A stretch of 41,792 nt of DNA from Alistipes sp. GTDB lineage: Bacteria; Bacteroidota; Bacteroidia; Bacteroidales; Rikenellaceae. Position numbers and translations under genes: made by a program. How positions within the stretch are numbered: the first letter of the stretch is position 1; the number at the start of each line of letters is the position of its first letter. Where the stretch lies: positions 1 through 41,792 of the forward strand of contig JAGBXX010000031.1 in assembly GCA_017629035.1 (NCBI GenBank), written 5' to 3'. The notes beneath the pieces are model-generated. The model made no database searches. It saw nothing but the letters and a program-made list of their open reading frames with translations, and was not told the origin of the DNA. Positions 17,589-26,284 of this stretch are shown one piece after another.

Positions 17589-17972
17589 ATGGCACCCTAT
17601 ACTATCACTCTTGAGTCCGATTTTTCGGAGTTTTGGCGCTTCAATCTCCACGTTCAGGGCGAGGTTTTGGCCTCGGGTGAGCGCTGTGATATGGTCGATT
17701 TTGTTGCCGAGGTAGCCTCGGTGGGCAGCGACCTTGACGCCCCTCCCATCGGTTATAAGCCTCACGATCGTGTGCAGCTCAGCACGCACAAGGGTGATGG
17801 ACTTCGACTATACATATATATAATGCCACACACCATGCCTCGCACGCTCAAGATCAGCGATACTCCCGATTTTGAGTTTTGTGTGACTGTGGAACATGAG
17901 GGCAAGAGGGTTTATCATCGCCGTCATGTTGTGAGCCAGTGGTCGGGTGCTAATATCGAGGTGTCGTTATAG
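17589..17972 (+). CDS. Conserved-looking hypothetical protein, 127 residues
   Basis: A soluble 127-residue protein without signal peptide or membrane segment. It reads as a small beta-rich domain (ITLESDFSEFWRFNLHVQGEV, LYIYIMPHTMPRTLKI, FEFCVTVEHEGKRVYHRRHV). Codon use is like that of its neighbours and it is followed by its own terminator, which supports a real gene. I do not recognise the family and propose no function. It is divergent from yceD; no clean promoter could be assigned in the short gap. Confidence 0.72.
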   Translation: MAPYTITLESDFSEFWRFNLHVQGEVLASGERCDMVDFVAEVASVGSDLDAPPIGYKPHDRVQLSTHKGDGLRLYIYIMPHTMPRTLKISDTPDFEFCVTVEHEGKRVYHRRHVVSQWSGANIEVSL

Positions 17973-18049
17973 CCTTCGCATCTAACTGTGGGCCGACACC
18001 CATTAAACTGCTAGTATTAAATTTTTCCCCCCCCCTCTGGTATATGGAT

Positions 18050-18087
18050 TTGGGGCTTGTGCGTAGTGCGCAAGCCCCAATTTTTTT
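18050..18087. terminator. Bidirectional terminator between the 127-residue gene and greA
   Basis: TTGGGGCTTG (18050-18059) pairs with CAAGCCCCAA (18071-18080) around an 11-base loop, followed on the plus strand by seven T. It reaches the greA stop codon from the other side. Just upstream lies a run of nine C (18027-18035). Confidence 0.85.
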
Positions 18088-18562
18088 AGATTGAGATGTT
18101 CAAGATTTCGAGCTTGAGCATGCCTGCTGGCACCTGTACCTCTACGATCTCACCCACCTTCTTGCCGAGCAAAGCCTTGGCGATAGGTGTACCGATAGCG
18201 AGCTTACCCTCACGCAAGTTAGCCTCGTTCTCCGATACGATGGTGTACTCCACCTCACGCTTTACGTTGTGGTTGAGGAGCTTAACACGGCTGAGAATCT
18301 GCACCTTTGAGGTGTCGATCTTTGTCTCGTCGATGATGCGAGCCTTTGACAATGTGTGCTCGAGCTGTGCAATTCGCATCTCGAGAAGACCCTGTGCCTC
18401 ACGTGCTGCGTCGTACTCGGCATTCTCGGACAAGTCGCCCTTGTCACGTGCCTCGGCGATAGCGGCAGCAGCTGCTGGGCGCTCAACAGAGAGCATGTGG
18501 TTAAGCTCCTCTTTGAGCTTATTCATACCCTCGGCTGTTAGATAGATAATTTCGTTGCTCAT
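18086..18562 (-). CDS. greA: Transcription elongation factor GreA
   Basis: Binds the secondary channel of RNA polymerase and stimulates cleavage of backtracked RNA. From the ATG at 18560-18562 the protein has 158 residues: an N-terminal coiled coil with the acidic tip GDLSENAEYDAAREAQ (about residues 42-57) and a C-terminal FKBP-like domain with LAIGTPIAKALLGKKVGE. The open frame continues upstream to 18754, but the extension has no family similarity and covers the promoter, so it is rejected. Confidence 0.96.
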   Translation of the reverse strand: MSNEIIYLTAEGMNKLKEELNHMLSVERPAAAAAIAEARDKGDLSENAEYDAAREAQGLLEMRIAQLEHTLSKARIIDETKIDTSKVQILSRVKLLNHNVKREVEYTIVSENEANLREGKLAIGTPIAKALLGKKVGEIVEVQVPAGMLKLEILNISI

Positions 18563-18656
18563 AGTTCTATATTTTTTATTTATTTTCGTTTTCGGTAAAC
18601 ATAAAAAAATAATGAATTCCAATCCTTGTGAGATCAGAACCCTTACAAATAGACCA

Positions 18657-18689
18657 CAAAGGTAGACTATTTTTTTTGAATAAACAAAA
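18657..18689 (-). promoter_or_regulatory. Promoter of greA
   Basis: Minus strand TTTTG (18685-18689), 20 bases, then TACCTTTG (18657-18664). Expected start of transcription near 18650, giving a leader of about 88 bases. Confidence 0.8.
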
Positions 18690-18816
18690 TTTTTAGACAC
18701 AAAGTGTCCCAGAGCTCTCCAAACGGTTGTTGGTGCTCCATGAGTAGCAAACAACGGGCCAAATATAGCGTTGCAAACTGCTATATTTTCAGCACTATAG
18801 CTCGGCGTGGCTGGTG

Positions 18817-19413
18817 TTAGAAGAGCTCGAGCTGCTCGGGCGAGGAGTTGAACGTGAGGCGATGGTAGGGTGTTAGTCCATAGTCACGAATTGCCACTCG
18901 GTGCTCACGTGTGGGGTAGCCCTTGTTCTTTGCCCAGCCGTACATCGGATACTCCTCTGCCAGGCGCATCATATACTCGTCACGATGGGTCTTGGCTAGC
19001 ACCGACGCTGCGGCGATGTTGGCATACTTGCCATCGCCCTTGACTATGGTGCGATAGGGAATTTCGAGGTCTGTTTTGAAGCGGTTGCCGTCCACCACGA
19101 TAAACTCAGGGCGTATGCTGAGAGCCTTGAGCGCAAGGTTCATGCCCTCAATCGAGGCGTTGAGTATGTTTATCTGGTCTATGCGCTCTGCTGTAACCTC
19201 CTGCACTGACCAGGCGAGTGCCTCACGCTCAATGATTTGGCGTAGCTCGTTGCGACGACGCTCGGTCATCTGCTTCGAGTCGTTGAGCAGTGGGTGGTGA
19301 AAGTCGGGAGGGAGAATAACTGCTGCGGCAAATACCGAGCCGGCAAGACATCCACGTCCTGCCTCGTCGCATCCCGCCTCGATGAGTTTTTGTTGGAATG
19401 TTGTCTCAAGCAT
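18817..19413 (-). CDS. rnhB: Ribonuclease HII
   Basis: Cleaves RNA in RNA:DNA hybrids and removes misincorporated ribonucleotides from DNA. The 198-residue protein has the diagnostic DEAGRG motif (D16, E17), D108 in VVDGN, and KGYPTREHRVAIRDYG with the downstream LTPYHRLTF tail. It begins 3 bases after the stop of the nucleotidase-like gene on the same strand, so the two are co-transcribed and probably coupled. Confidence 0.96.
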   Translation of the reverse strand: MLETTFQQKLIEAGCDEAGRGCLAGSVFAAAVILPPDFHHPLLNDSKQMTERRRNELRQIIEREALAWSVQEVTAERIDQINILNASIEGMNLALKALSIRPEFIVVDGNRFKTDLEIPYRTIVKGDGKYANIAAASVLAKTHRDEYMMRLAEEYPMYGWAKNKGYPTREHRVAIRDYGLTPYHRLTFNSSPEQLELF

Positions 19414-19416
19414 ACT

Positions 19417-20868
19417 CTATAACTCTGTCTGGTACAATGTGTTGTCGGGTGTGTAGCCACTCTCCTTGAGGCTCTCCATGTGACTGAGGAGTGCATCACG
19501 AACAGCTATCTCGGTGTCGTGAAGCTGGCTCTCGACAATCTCCTTGTTGATATAGCTCTCGGCAATATAGTTACACATGGCCACTCGGTATTTACGTTGT
19601 GGCTCCAAGTCGAGCTCTATGGCCGTAGCGTCGGGCTTGGGCTGAGGCTCGCTGCCAAGTATGATCTTGTAGGGGATATTCGAGCGGAAGTAGGGGTAGT
19701 GCGACTCCTTGTCGGGGTTCTCAGGAGTTCCGCTGTTGTACTTCTCGAGGATGAACTCCGCCATCTGCTCTCTTGTCATCTCGCCGATGTAGATTGTCGA
19801 GAGAAATGGGTCGTTGTTGAGAATATCGACACGGCGAATGTCGCCAGCATCTATCTCCGTAAGTCGTACGCCACCAAAGTGGTAGAATACCACCTCGGGA
19901 ACAAAGCCGTCGGGGTATTGATACTCTCCGAGGGCCTTGATGGTGAGGTTGGCCACGCCGTCGTGTGTCGCCGAGGCATTAGCTCGTGCAACTACCTCGT
20001 TGAGTGTTGGGTCGGAGCTCTTTATGCTCTCAACAAGCTCTCGCATTGCTGCATCCTCCTCGATTTTCGACATATCGACCTGCTCGTACTCCACACCGAT
20101 AATCTCGCCATTTGCCACACTGAGGCAGGCAACAGTTGCGTAGCGTATATTCTTGTTGTTCTGCGATATATGAGTATTGTTTACGGCCTCGCACTTGAGG
20201 TCGTGGCTATGTCCTCCCGCTACCCAGTCGCAGTGCTCTGTGGTGTTGGCAAAGCGTAGATCTCGGTCGTGGCCCATGTGTGATAGGAGTACCACGAAAT
20301 CGCACTCGCTGCTCACATTTTTGCACTCCTCGAGGGCAGTCTCAATATCGGCAGTAAATGTCACACCCTCGTACGAGGAGCGTTTGCCAAGGGGGTAGCC
20401 ATTGTTGTCGGTCGACACAACACCCACAAAGCCAAGCCTAATGCCCGCAACATCTACTATCTTTGAGCGCTCGAAGCGTAGCCCCTCGATCTCGGTGGTT
20501 GCATTGGCACATAGCCACTCGAACTCCGAGCCACGAATCATCGTAGCCAGGGCCGCCGTTCCCTTGTCAAACTCGTGATTACCAAGGGTTACAAGGTCGT
20601 AGCCCACGGCGTTCATAAGCTCGATAATGGGCATTCCACTCTCTGTGGCGTCGTCGACATAGGCATTGCCCGACACTCGGTCGCCAGAGTCTACAATAAG
20701 CACCTCGCCCTGTGCCTCGTAGCTCTTGACGAGTGTTGCGAGCTCGGGCATGCTCTCTATTGTGGCATGGATGTCGTTGGTCGAGATGATATATATTCTC
20801 TCCTGAGTTTTGTTGCATGCAACAAGCCATAGTAGGGATATTAGTGGCAAAAAGAGAATTTTTCGCAT
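19417..20868 (-). CDS. 5'-nucleotidase/UshA-type metallophosphoesterase lipoprotein
   Basis: Exported lipoprotein of 483 residues, acceptor C18 in LLWLVAC. The N-terminal calcineurin-like phosphoesterase domain has the metal motifs NDIH (31-34), DSGDRVSG (60-67), GNHEFD (96-101), LLSHMGHDRD and AGGHSHD; a C-terminal 5'-nucleotidase domain with FYHFGGVR follows. Characterised relatives release nucleosides and phosphate from nucleotides or hydrolyse nucleotide sugars at the cell surface; the substrate here is not evident. It heads an operon with rnhB. A -7 box lies 23 bases upstream of the start. Confidence 0.9.
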   Translation of the reverse strand: MRKILFLPLISLLWLVACNKTQERIYIISTNDIHATIESMPELATLVKSYEAQGEVLIVDSGDRVSGNAYVDDATESGMPIIELMNAVGYDLVTLGNHEFDKGTAALATMIRGSEFEWLCANATTEIEGLRFERSKIVDVAGIRLGFVGVVSTDNNGYPLGKRSSYEGVTFTADIETALEECKNVSSECDFVVLLSHMGHDRDLRFANTTEHCDWVAGGHSHDLKCEAVNNTHISQNNKNIRYATVACLSVANGEIIGVEYEQVDMSKIEEDAAMRELVESIKSSDPTLNEVVARANASATHDGVANLTIKALGEYQYPDGFVPEVVFYHFGGVRLTEIDAGDIRRVDILNNDPFLSTIYIGEMTREQMAEFILEKYNSGTPENPDKESHYPYFRSNIPYKIILGSEPQPKPDATAIELDLEPQRKYRVAMCNYIAESYINKEIVESQLHDTEIAVRDALLSHMESLKESGYTPDNTLYQTEL

Positions 20869-20890
20869 AACTTCTTGGTTTTAGATGCAA

Positions 20891-20898
20891 CAAAATTA
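20891..20898 (-). promoter_or_regulatory. -7 box of the nucleotidase-rnhB operon
   Basis: TAATTTTG on the minus strand matches TAnnTTTG; the expected -33 position reads GTG, so that half is weak. It predicts a leader of roughly 15 bases. In the same 70-base divergent gap TATCTTTA (20911-20918, plus strand) may serve the nucleoside kinase gene. Confidence 0.5.
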
Positions 20899-20938
20899 CA
20901 AAAAAATCATTATCTTTACACACCAGTTTATAAAATAT

Positions 20939-22618
20939 ATGAGCAAAAGAGAGCAAAACATAGATGTCTACTGTCTCAACACCAAGCAGAGCCTTAGTGT
21001 AGAGTTTGGCACCTCGCTCAGTGAGTTGCTACAGCAGTTACAGTTCGAGCAGCCCTATCCTATTCTTGCTGCCAGCGTGAATAATAGCTACAAAGATCTT
21101 AGCTATGCTATCTATAAACCTATCAACGTAGAGTTCTTCGATATCCGCCACTTCGAGGGTTATCGTGTCTATCAGCGCACACTCTCGTTTGTGATGCAGA
21201 TGGCCACGTTGCAGCTCTTCCCCGATGATAAGCTGCGCATACGCCACTCGTTGGGTAGCGGCTTCTATGCCGAGTTTGATAGCAAGAGGTTGCTCGGCGA
21301 GGAGCAGATCGAGGCTCTCAAGAGTAAGATGAGCGAGATTGTCAAGAGTGCACTACTCATCACCCGCTCGAAGTGTCCTACGCAGCAGGTTGTTCAGGCC
21401 TATGAGCGCTACGACTTCGACGACCGTATCGAGTTGCTCGAGACACGTCCTCATCTATATAGCACCGTGAACTACCTGGGCGATATGCCTGGATATTTCT
21501 ACGGCCCACTTGCTCCCGACTCGTCGTACGTGGAGCGTTTCGACGTTGTGCGCTACTACAATGGTCTTTATGTAGCACTCCCTTTGCGCACCAACCCTGA
21601 GCAGGTCGATGCCAATATCAAGCTCGACAAGATGTTCGACATCTTCCACGAGTATCAGGAGTGGATAGATATCATGGGTGTGCCCACGGTGGGTGACCTC
21701 AATCGCAGAGTTATGGATGGCGATGCTTCGGAGCTTATCAAGATTGCCGAGGCGTTCCACGAGATTAAGATATCGAACATCGCAAATGCTATTACTCAGG
21801 CTAACCAGGAGCGTGGCGTGAAGCTGGCTCTTATCTCAGGCCCCTCGTCGAGTGGTAAGACTACATTCTCCAAGCGTCTTGGCGTGCAGCTGCGTGTGCG
21901 TGGCTACGACCCTGTGCTCATAGCCCTCGATGACTACTTTGTTGACCGTGACAAGACACCTCTGGGCCCAGATGGCAAGCCCGACTTCGAGGCTCTGGAG
22001 GCTATCGACCTTGCTACGCTCAACGACCACCTCAGCCGTCTATCCCAGGGCGAGAGTGTAGAGATACCTCGCTACGACTTTATCTCGGGCAAGCGTCAGT
22101 GGCACGAGAAGCCTCTCAAGCTCACCGACCGCTCGATACTTATACTCGAGGGTATTCATGCCCTTAACCCCAACCTTACACCTGGAATATCTGATGGTCT
22201 GAAGTTCAAGATCTATATCTCGTGCTTCACGTCGGTAGCCATGGACAACTTCTCACGTATCCCAACTACGGACAACCGTATGTTGCGCCGCACGATACGT
22301 GATAATGCCACACGAGGCAATAACGCCCTACGCACGTTGCAGATGTGGCCCTCGGTGCGTCATGGCGAGGAGAAGCATATCTTCCCCTACCAGGAGAATG
22401 CCGATGTGATGTTCAACTCATCGCTCTTCTACGAGATATCGGTGCTCCGTGCCCTTGCCGAGCCACTCCTGCGTGAGGTCTCTGACAGCGCACCCGAGTA
22501 TGCCGAGGCTAAGCGCATGCTTAAGTTCCTTGATAATTTTGTCCCTATCTCGCCCGAGGAGATACCACCAACATCGCTGCTGAGAGAGTTTATCGGCGGC
22601 AGCTCATTTAAGTATTAA
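20939..22618 (+). CDS. TGS-domain nucleoside (uridine) kinase family protein
   Basis: A 559-residue fusion protein. Residues about 8-70 look like a TGS domain, about 70-240 like the second additional domain of threonyl/alanyl-tRNA synthetases, and about 290-480 is a P-loop kinase of the phosphoribulokinase/uridine kinase family, with GPSSSGKT (301-308), LIALDDYFVDRDKTP and the Walker-B-like ILILEGIHAL. The same arrangement is known from Bacteroidota and Thermotogae proteins annotated as uridine or nucleoside kinases; the role of the tRNA-synthetase-like part is unclear. The frame opens at 20885, but MSKREQN at 20939 is the better start because the upstream part overlaps the promoters. Confidence 0.88.
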   Translation: MSKREQNIDVYCLNTKQSLSVEFGTSLSELLQQLQFEQPYPILAASVNNSYKDLSYAIYKPINVEFFDIRHFEGYRVYQRTLSFVMQMATLQLFPDDKLRIRHSLGSGFYAEFDSKRLLGEEQIEALKSKMSEIVKSALLITRSKCPTQQVVQAYERYDFDDRIELLETRPHLYSTVNYLGDMPGYFYGPLAPDSSYVERFDVVRYYNGLYVALPLRTNPEQVDANIKLDKMFDIFHEYQEWIDIMGVPTVGDLNRRVMDGDASELIKIAEAFHEIKISNIANAITQANQERGVKLALISGPSSSGKTTFSKRLGVQLRVRGYDPVLIALDDYFVDRDKTPLGPDGKPDFEALEAIDLATLNDHLSRLSQGESVEIPRYDFISGKRQWHEKPLKLTDRSILILEGIHALNPNLTPGISDGLKFKIYISCFTSVAMDNFSRIPTTDNRMLRRTIRDNATRGNNALRTLQMWPSVRHGEEKHIFPYQENADVMFNSSLFYEISVLRALAEPLLREVSDSAPEYAEAKRMLKFLDNFVPISPEEIPPTSLLREFIGGSSFKY

Positions 22619-22648
22619 CCAAAAAACAACAATAAAACAAAACGTAAA

Positions 22649-25483
22649 ATGAAAACCTTTGACAGCTTTGTAGACCGCCATGTCGGTCTAAACTCTAAGC
22701 AGGACCTCGAGCAGATGCTCGCAACAATCGGTGTAAACTCTGTTGAGGAGCTCTTGCAGCAGGTCATCCCACAGAATATTCGCCTTAAGAAGGCTCTCGA
22801 CCTCCCTGAGGCAATGAGCGAGTACGAGTATGCAGCACACATCGCTGAGCTTGCAGCCAAGAACCGCACCTTCCGCTCATTTATCGGTATGGGTTACTAT
22901 CCTAACGTTGTCCCAGCAGTCGTTTCTCGCAACGTATTCGAGAACCCAGCATGGTACACATCTTACACCCCATATCAGGCTGAGATTTCGCAGGGCCGTT
23001 TGGAGGCATTGCTTAACTTCCAGACAGCTATCCTCTCGCTCACAGGCATGGAGGTGGCAAACTGCTCGTTGCTCGACGAGGCAACAGCTGCTGCCGAGGC
23101 TATGCTCATGATGTACGCTTTGCGCTCACGTGAGGCTGTTAAGCAGGGTCGCAACCAGATCTTTGTTGACGAGAATATCTTCCCACAGACCTTCGACGTG
23201 CTTATCACACGTGCCGAGCCATTTGGTATCGAGATCATCCGTGACGACTTTGCCGAGTATGAGTTCTCGGGCAAGGAGTTCGGTGCAATTTTGCAGTACC
23301 CAGCAGCTAATGGCGAGGTGCGCAACTATGCTGACTTTGCAGCTAAGGCTCACGAGGCAGGTATTACAGTTACTGCTGTTGCCGACCTGCTCTCGCTCGC
23401 TCTCTTGAAGTCACCAGCAGAGTGGGGTGCCGACATCGTCGTAGGTACTACTCAGCGTCTTGGTTGCCCTATGGGCTTCGGTGGTCCAAGCGCAGGTTAT
23501 ATGGCTACACGTGATGCTTACAAGCGTCAGATGCCTGGCCGTATCATCGGCGTATCTGTTGACCGTCTTGGCAACAAGGCATTGCGTATGTCGCTCCAGA
23601 TGCGTGAGCAGCATATCAAGCGTGAGAAGGCTACATCGAACATCTGTACTGCTCAGGCATTGATGGCTTCGATGGTAGGTTTCTACTGTATCTATAATGG
23701 TAAGGAGGGATTGCAGCGTGCAGCGCTCAACGCTCACACCGCAGCACTCACCGTGAAGGCTGCCCTCGAGTCTATGGGCTATGTTGTTCGCACCAAGGCT
23801 CTGTTCGACACCTTGGAGGTTGAGGCCGAGGCTTCAGTAATCCAGGATGCAGCGCTTGCTCGTGAGATCAACTTCTACTATCCTGCTGACGACTGCGTGC
23901 GCATGTCATTCGACGAGGTTACTACCGATGCAGAGCTCCAGACTGTTGTCGAGATCTTTGCTGAGGCTCGTGGCAAGAAGGCTAAGGCTGTAAAGCGTGT
24001 TGAGGCAGCAGCTATCGCTGAGGATGTTAAGCGTGAGAGCGACTTCTTCACCGAGGCAGTATTCAACTCATACCGCACCGAGACCGAGATGATGCGCTAT
24101 ATCAAGAAGCTTGAGTTGCGTGATATCTCGTTGATGAACTCTATGATCTCGCTCGGCTCTTGCACCATGAAGCTCAACGCTGCGCAGCTTATGCAGCCAC
24201 TCTCATTGGCAGGCTTCCAGAATGTTCACCCATTTGCTCCTGCTGACCAGTCGGAGGGCTATCGTGAGCTTATCACTAACCTCGAGAGCTACCTTGCAAC
24301 AATCACTGGCTTTGCAGGTTGTACTTTGCAGCCTAACTCAGGTGCTGCGGGCGAGTATGCAGGTCTTATGATGATCCGTGCATACCACCAGAGCCGTGGT
24401 CAGGGCTATCGTAACATCATCCTCATCCCATCATCTGCACACGGTACTAACCCAGCTTCAGCAGCTATGGCGGGCATGAAGATTGTGATTGTGGCATGCG
24501 ACCAGAATGGTAACATCGACGTTGAGGACTTGAAGAAGAAGGCCGAGGAGCACGCATCAGAGCTCTGTGGTTTGATGGTAACATACCCATCTACTCACGG
24601 TGTATTCGAGAGCCGTATTCGTGATATCGTTGACGCCGTACACGATGCTGGCGGTCAGGTATATATGGATGGTGCTAACATGAACGCTCAGGTGGGCCTC
24701 ACTAACCCTGGCTACATCGGCGCTGATGTCTGCCACCTTAACCTCCACAAGACCTTTGCAATGCCTCACGGCGGTGGTGGTCCTGGCGTAGGTCCTGTAT
24801 GTGTTGCTGAGCACCTTGTTAAGTTCTTGCCAACGCACTCTTTGATGGAGACTGGTGGCGAGGAGGGTATCACAGCTGTATCTTCATCACCATGGGGCTC
24901 GGCTATGTTGCTCCCTATCACCTACGGTTATATCCGTATGCTCGGCTTCGAGGGCTTGCGTCGCTCTACAGAGCTTGCTATCGTGAATGCTAACTACATG
25001 TCATCAGCCCTCAAGGATGAGTATCGCACATACTACTCTGGCGAGACTGGCCGTGTAGGTCACGAGATGATCCTCGACCTCACTCGTTTCAAGCACGACT
25101 ATAATATCGATTGCGGCGATATCGCTCACCGTCTTATGGACTACGGCTACCACGCTCCAACCCTCTCATTCCCAGTACACGAGACATTGATGGTTGAGCC
25201 TACTGAGAGTGAGTCTAAGGCCGAGATGGATCGCTTCATCCAGTCGCTCATTCAGATTAAGCGTGAGTGCGAGGCGGCAGCTGCTGCGGGCAACGCTGAT
25301 AACGTTGTTGTCAACGCTCCACACACTGCTCTCGAGCTCGCTGGCGAGTGGAACCACCCATACTCACGTGAGGAGGCTGCATTCCCACTTGCTTGGGTTG
25401 CAGAGAACAAGTTCTTCCCTTATGTGACTAAGATCGACAATGGTTATGGTGATCGTAATCTTGTTTGTCGCTGCACAGAGTAA
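22649..25483 (+). CDS. gcvP: Glycine dehydrogenase (decarboxylating), glycine cleavage P protein
   Basis: PLP enzyme that decarboxylates glycine and passes the aminomethyl group to the lipoyl H protein. The 944-residue single chain fuses both halves of the P protein. The N-terminal half has FIGMGYYPNVVPAVV, the C-terminal half SMISLGSCTMKLNA, the active-site lysine K701 in LNLHKTFAMPHGGGGPG, and GTNPASAAMAG. It follows the kinase gene by 30 bases. Codon use favours CCA, TCA and ACT more than the surrounding genes, as for other highly expressed genes here. No glycine riboswitch is visible. Its stop codon is the first three bases of a tandem palindromic element. Confidence 0.97.
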   Translation: MKTFDSFVDRHVGLNSKQDLEQMLATIGVNSVEELLQQVIPQNIRLKKALDLPEAMSEYEYAAHIAELAAKNRTFRSFIGMGYYPNVVPAVVSRNVFENPAWYTSYTPYQAEISQGRLEALLNFQTAILSLTGMEVANCSLLDEATAAAEAMLMMYALRSREAVKQGRNQIFVDENIFPQTFDVLITRAEPFGIEIIRDDFAEYEFSGKEFGAILQYPAANGEVRNYADFAAKAHEAGITVTAVADLLSLALLKSPAEWGADIVVGTTQRLGCPMGFGGPSAGYMATRDAYKRQMPGRIIGVSVDRLGNKALRMSLQMREQHIKREKATSNICTAQALMASMVGFYCIYNGKEGLQRAALNAHTAALTVKAALESMGYVVRTKALFDTLEVEAEASVIQDAALAREINFYYPADDCVRMSFDEVTTDAELQTVVEIFAEARGKKAKAVKRVEAAAIAEDVKRESDFFTEAVFNSYRTETEMMRYIKKLELRDISLMNSMISLGSCTMKLNAAQLMQPLSLAGFQNVHPFAPADQSEGYRELITNLESYLATITGFAGCTLQPNSGAAGEYAGLMMIRAYHQSRGQGYRNIILIPSSAHGTNPASAAMAGMKIVIVACDQNGNIDVEDLKKKAEEHASELCGLMVTYPSTHGVFESRIRDIVDAVHDAGGQVYMDGANMNAQVGLTNPGYIGADVCHLNLHKTFAMPHGGGGPGVGPVCVAEHLVKFLPTHSLMETGGEEGITAVSSSPWGSAMLLPITYGYIRMLGFEGLRRSTELAIVNANYMSSALKDEYRTYYSGETGRVGHEMILDLTRFKHDYNIDCGDIAHRLMDYGYHAPTLSFPVHETLMVEPTESESKAEMDRFIQSLIQIKRECEAAAAAGNADNVVVNAPHTALELAGEWNHPYSREEAAFPLAWVAENKFFPYVTKIDNGYGDRNLVCRCTE

Positions 25484-25895
25484 TTTATCGTTATAAGGGG
25501 TCATCTGCGACCTCTCAATCATTACCCCGAATGGGACGTACGCCAAGTACTACCCATCCGGGGTAATCTCTTTATCGAGTCCACATCTAACCCCTTCTAA
25601 CGATAAATCAAGTTTCTTGTAGCAATGGCCCATCTGCGGCCTCTCAATCATTACCCCGAATGGGACGTACATCAAAGTACTACCCATCCGGGGTAATCTC
25701 TTTATCGAGTCCACATCTAACTCCTTCTAACGATAAATCAAGTTTCTCTAGCTATGGGGTCATCTGCGGCCTCTCAATCATTACCCCGAATGGGACGTAC
25801 GCCAAGTACTACCCATCCGGGGTATCTCTTTATCGAGGGCATATCCAACCCCTTCTCAAATATCATAGGAGGCGAATATGACCCCTTCTCAAACA
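25481..25895 (+). repeat. Tandem array of three 130-bp palindromic units
   Basis: Three nearly identical units with spacings of 129 and 130 bases fill the 445-base gap behind gcvP. Each contains ATTACCCCG, a single A, ATGGG, then two GTAC tetranucleotides 5-6 bases apart, then CCCAT, a single C and CGGGGTAAT, forming a long hairpin with one A-C mismatch. Centres are at about 25544, 25673 and 25803. Unit 1 is also framed by 20-base imperfect terminal inverted repeats: 25481-25500 and 25591-25610 agree at 18 of 20 positions. Unit 3 has lost one A in its right arm and its right terminus has drifted. No open frame of likely coding value lies in the array. Confidence 0.93.
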
Positions 25896-25896
25896 A

Positions 25897-25925
25897 AAAA
25901 GGCTGTTCAATTCGAACAGCCTTTT
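25897..25925. terminator. Bidirectional terminator behind gcvP and the four-helix membrane protein gene
   Basis: GGCTGTTC (25901-25908) and GAACAGCC (25914-25921) pair perfectly around AATTC, with A4/T4 flanks extending the stem. It ends three bases before the stop of the minus-strand gene. Confidence 0.85.
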
Positions 25926-25928
25926 GCT

Positions 25929-26279
25929 TTAGATATTCTCCTGTTTGTACAGGCTTCGGTATATCAGCAAGTAGACCAGCAGGATGATGCCATTGGTAAT
26001 GATGTAGGCAGGAGTGCTGAACTCGCAGAATGCGAAGACAACGTTTGTGCCAATCATCACCAGCGCAACGACCCACGATGTTATGCTCAGAAGCACCGAG
26101 CCACGAGGGTTGCTTGTTGTGGCGCCGAGGGCCAGGAACAGTGGCACGCCTATGGCGATAAATGCACCTGCGGTGACTAACCAGCGAAGCGAGTCGTAGT
26201 CGCAAATAGTGTAGCAGGCATAAGCAATAAGTGCACTGAGTGCTACGGCAACGAGTGCCTTAACGAAATCTATCTTCAT
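25929..26279 (-). CDS. Small four-helix membrane protein
   Basis: A 116-residue integral membrane protein with four hydrophobic segments at about 6-28, 33-53, 61-84 and 90-110 and a short charged C-terminal tail. It has no enzyme motif and I do not recognise a family. It is the last gene of a cassette with the zinc-ribbon, SPFH and GYF_2 genes (5-base gap to the preceding gene), so it may be the membrane anchor or partner of that system; this is inferred from position only. Confidence 0.8.
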   Translation of the reverse strand: MKIDFVKALVAVALSALIAYACYTICDYDSLRWLVTAGAFIAIGVPLFLALGATTSNPRGSVLLSITSWVVALVMIGTNVVFAFCEFSTPAYIITNGIILLVYLLIYRSLYKQENI

Positions 26280-26284
26280 GACTA

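Noticed and set aside
18563-18754. N-terminal extension of greA
   Set aside because: It covers the promoter and has no counterpart in GreA proteins, which begin at the ATG at 18562.
19480-20259. Long plus-strand open frame opposite the nucleotidase-like gene
   Set aside because: It is the antisense shadow of a clear metallophosphoesterase with all motifs; composition is typical of reverse-frame translation.
22619-22648. Glycine riboswitch before gcvP
   Set aside because: The gap to the kinase gene is only 30 bases, too short for any known glycine aptamer.
25481-25895. CRISPR array
   Set aside because: The repeats are about 130 bp with almost no unique spacers between them, are palindromic along most of their length, and no cas gene is nearby.
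25660-25987. Open frames running through the palindromic array
   Set aside because: The two longest plus-strand frames only translate the repeat; unit spacing (129 and 130) shifts the frame between copies, and there is no promoter or start context.
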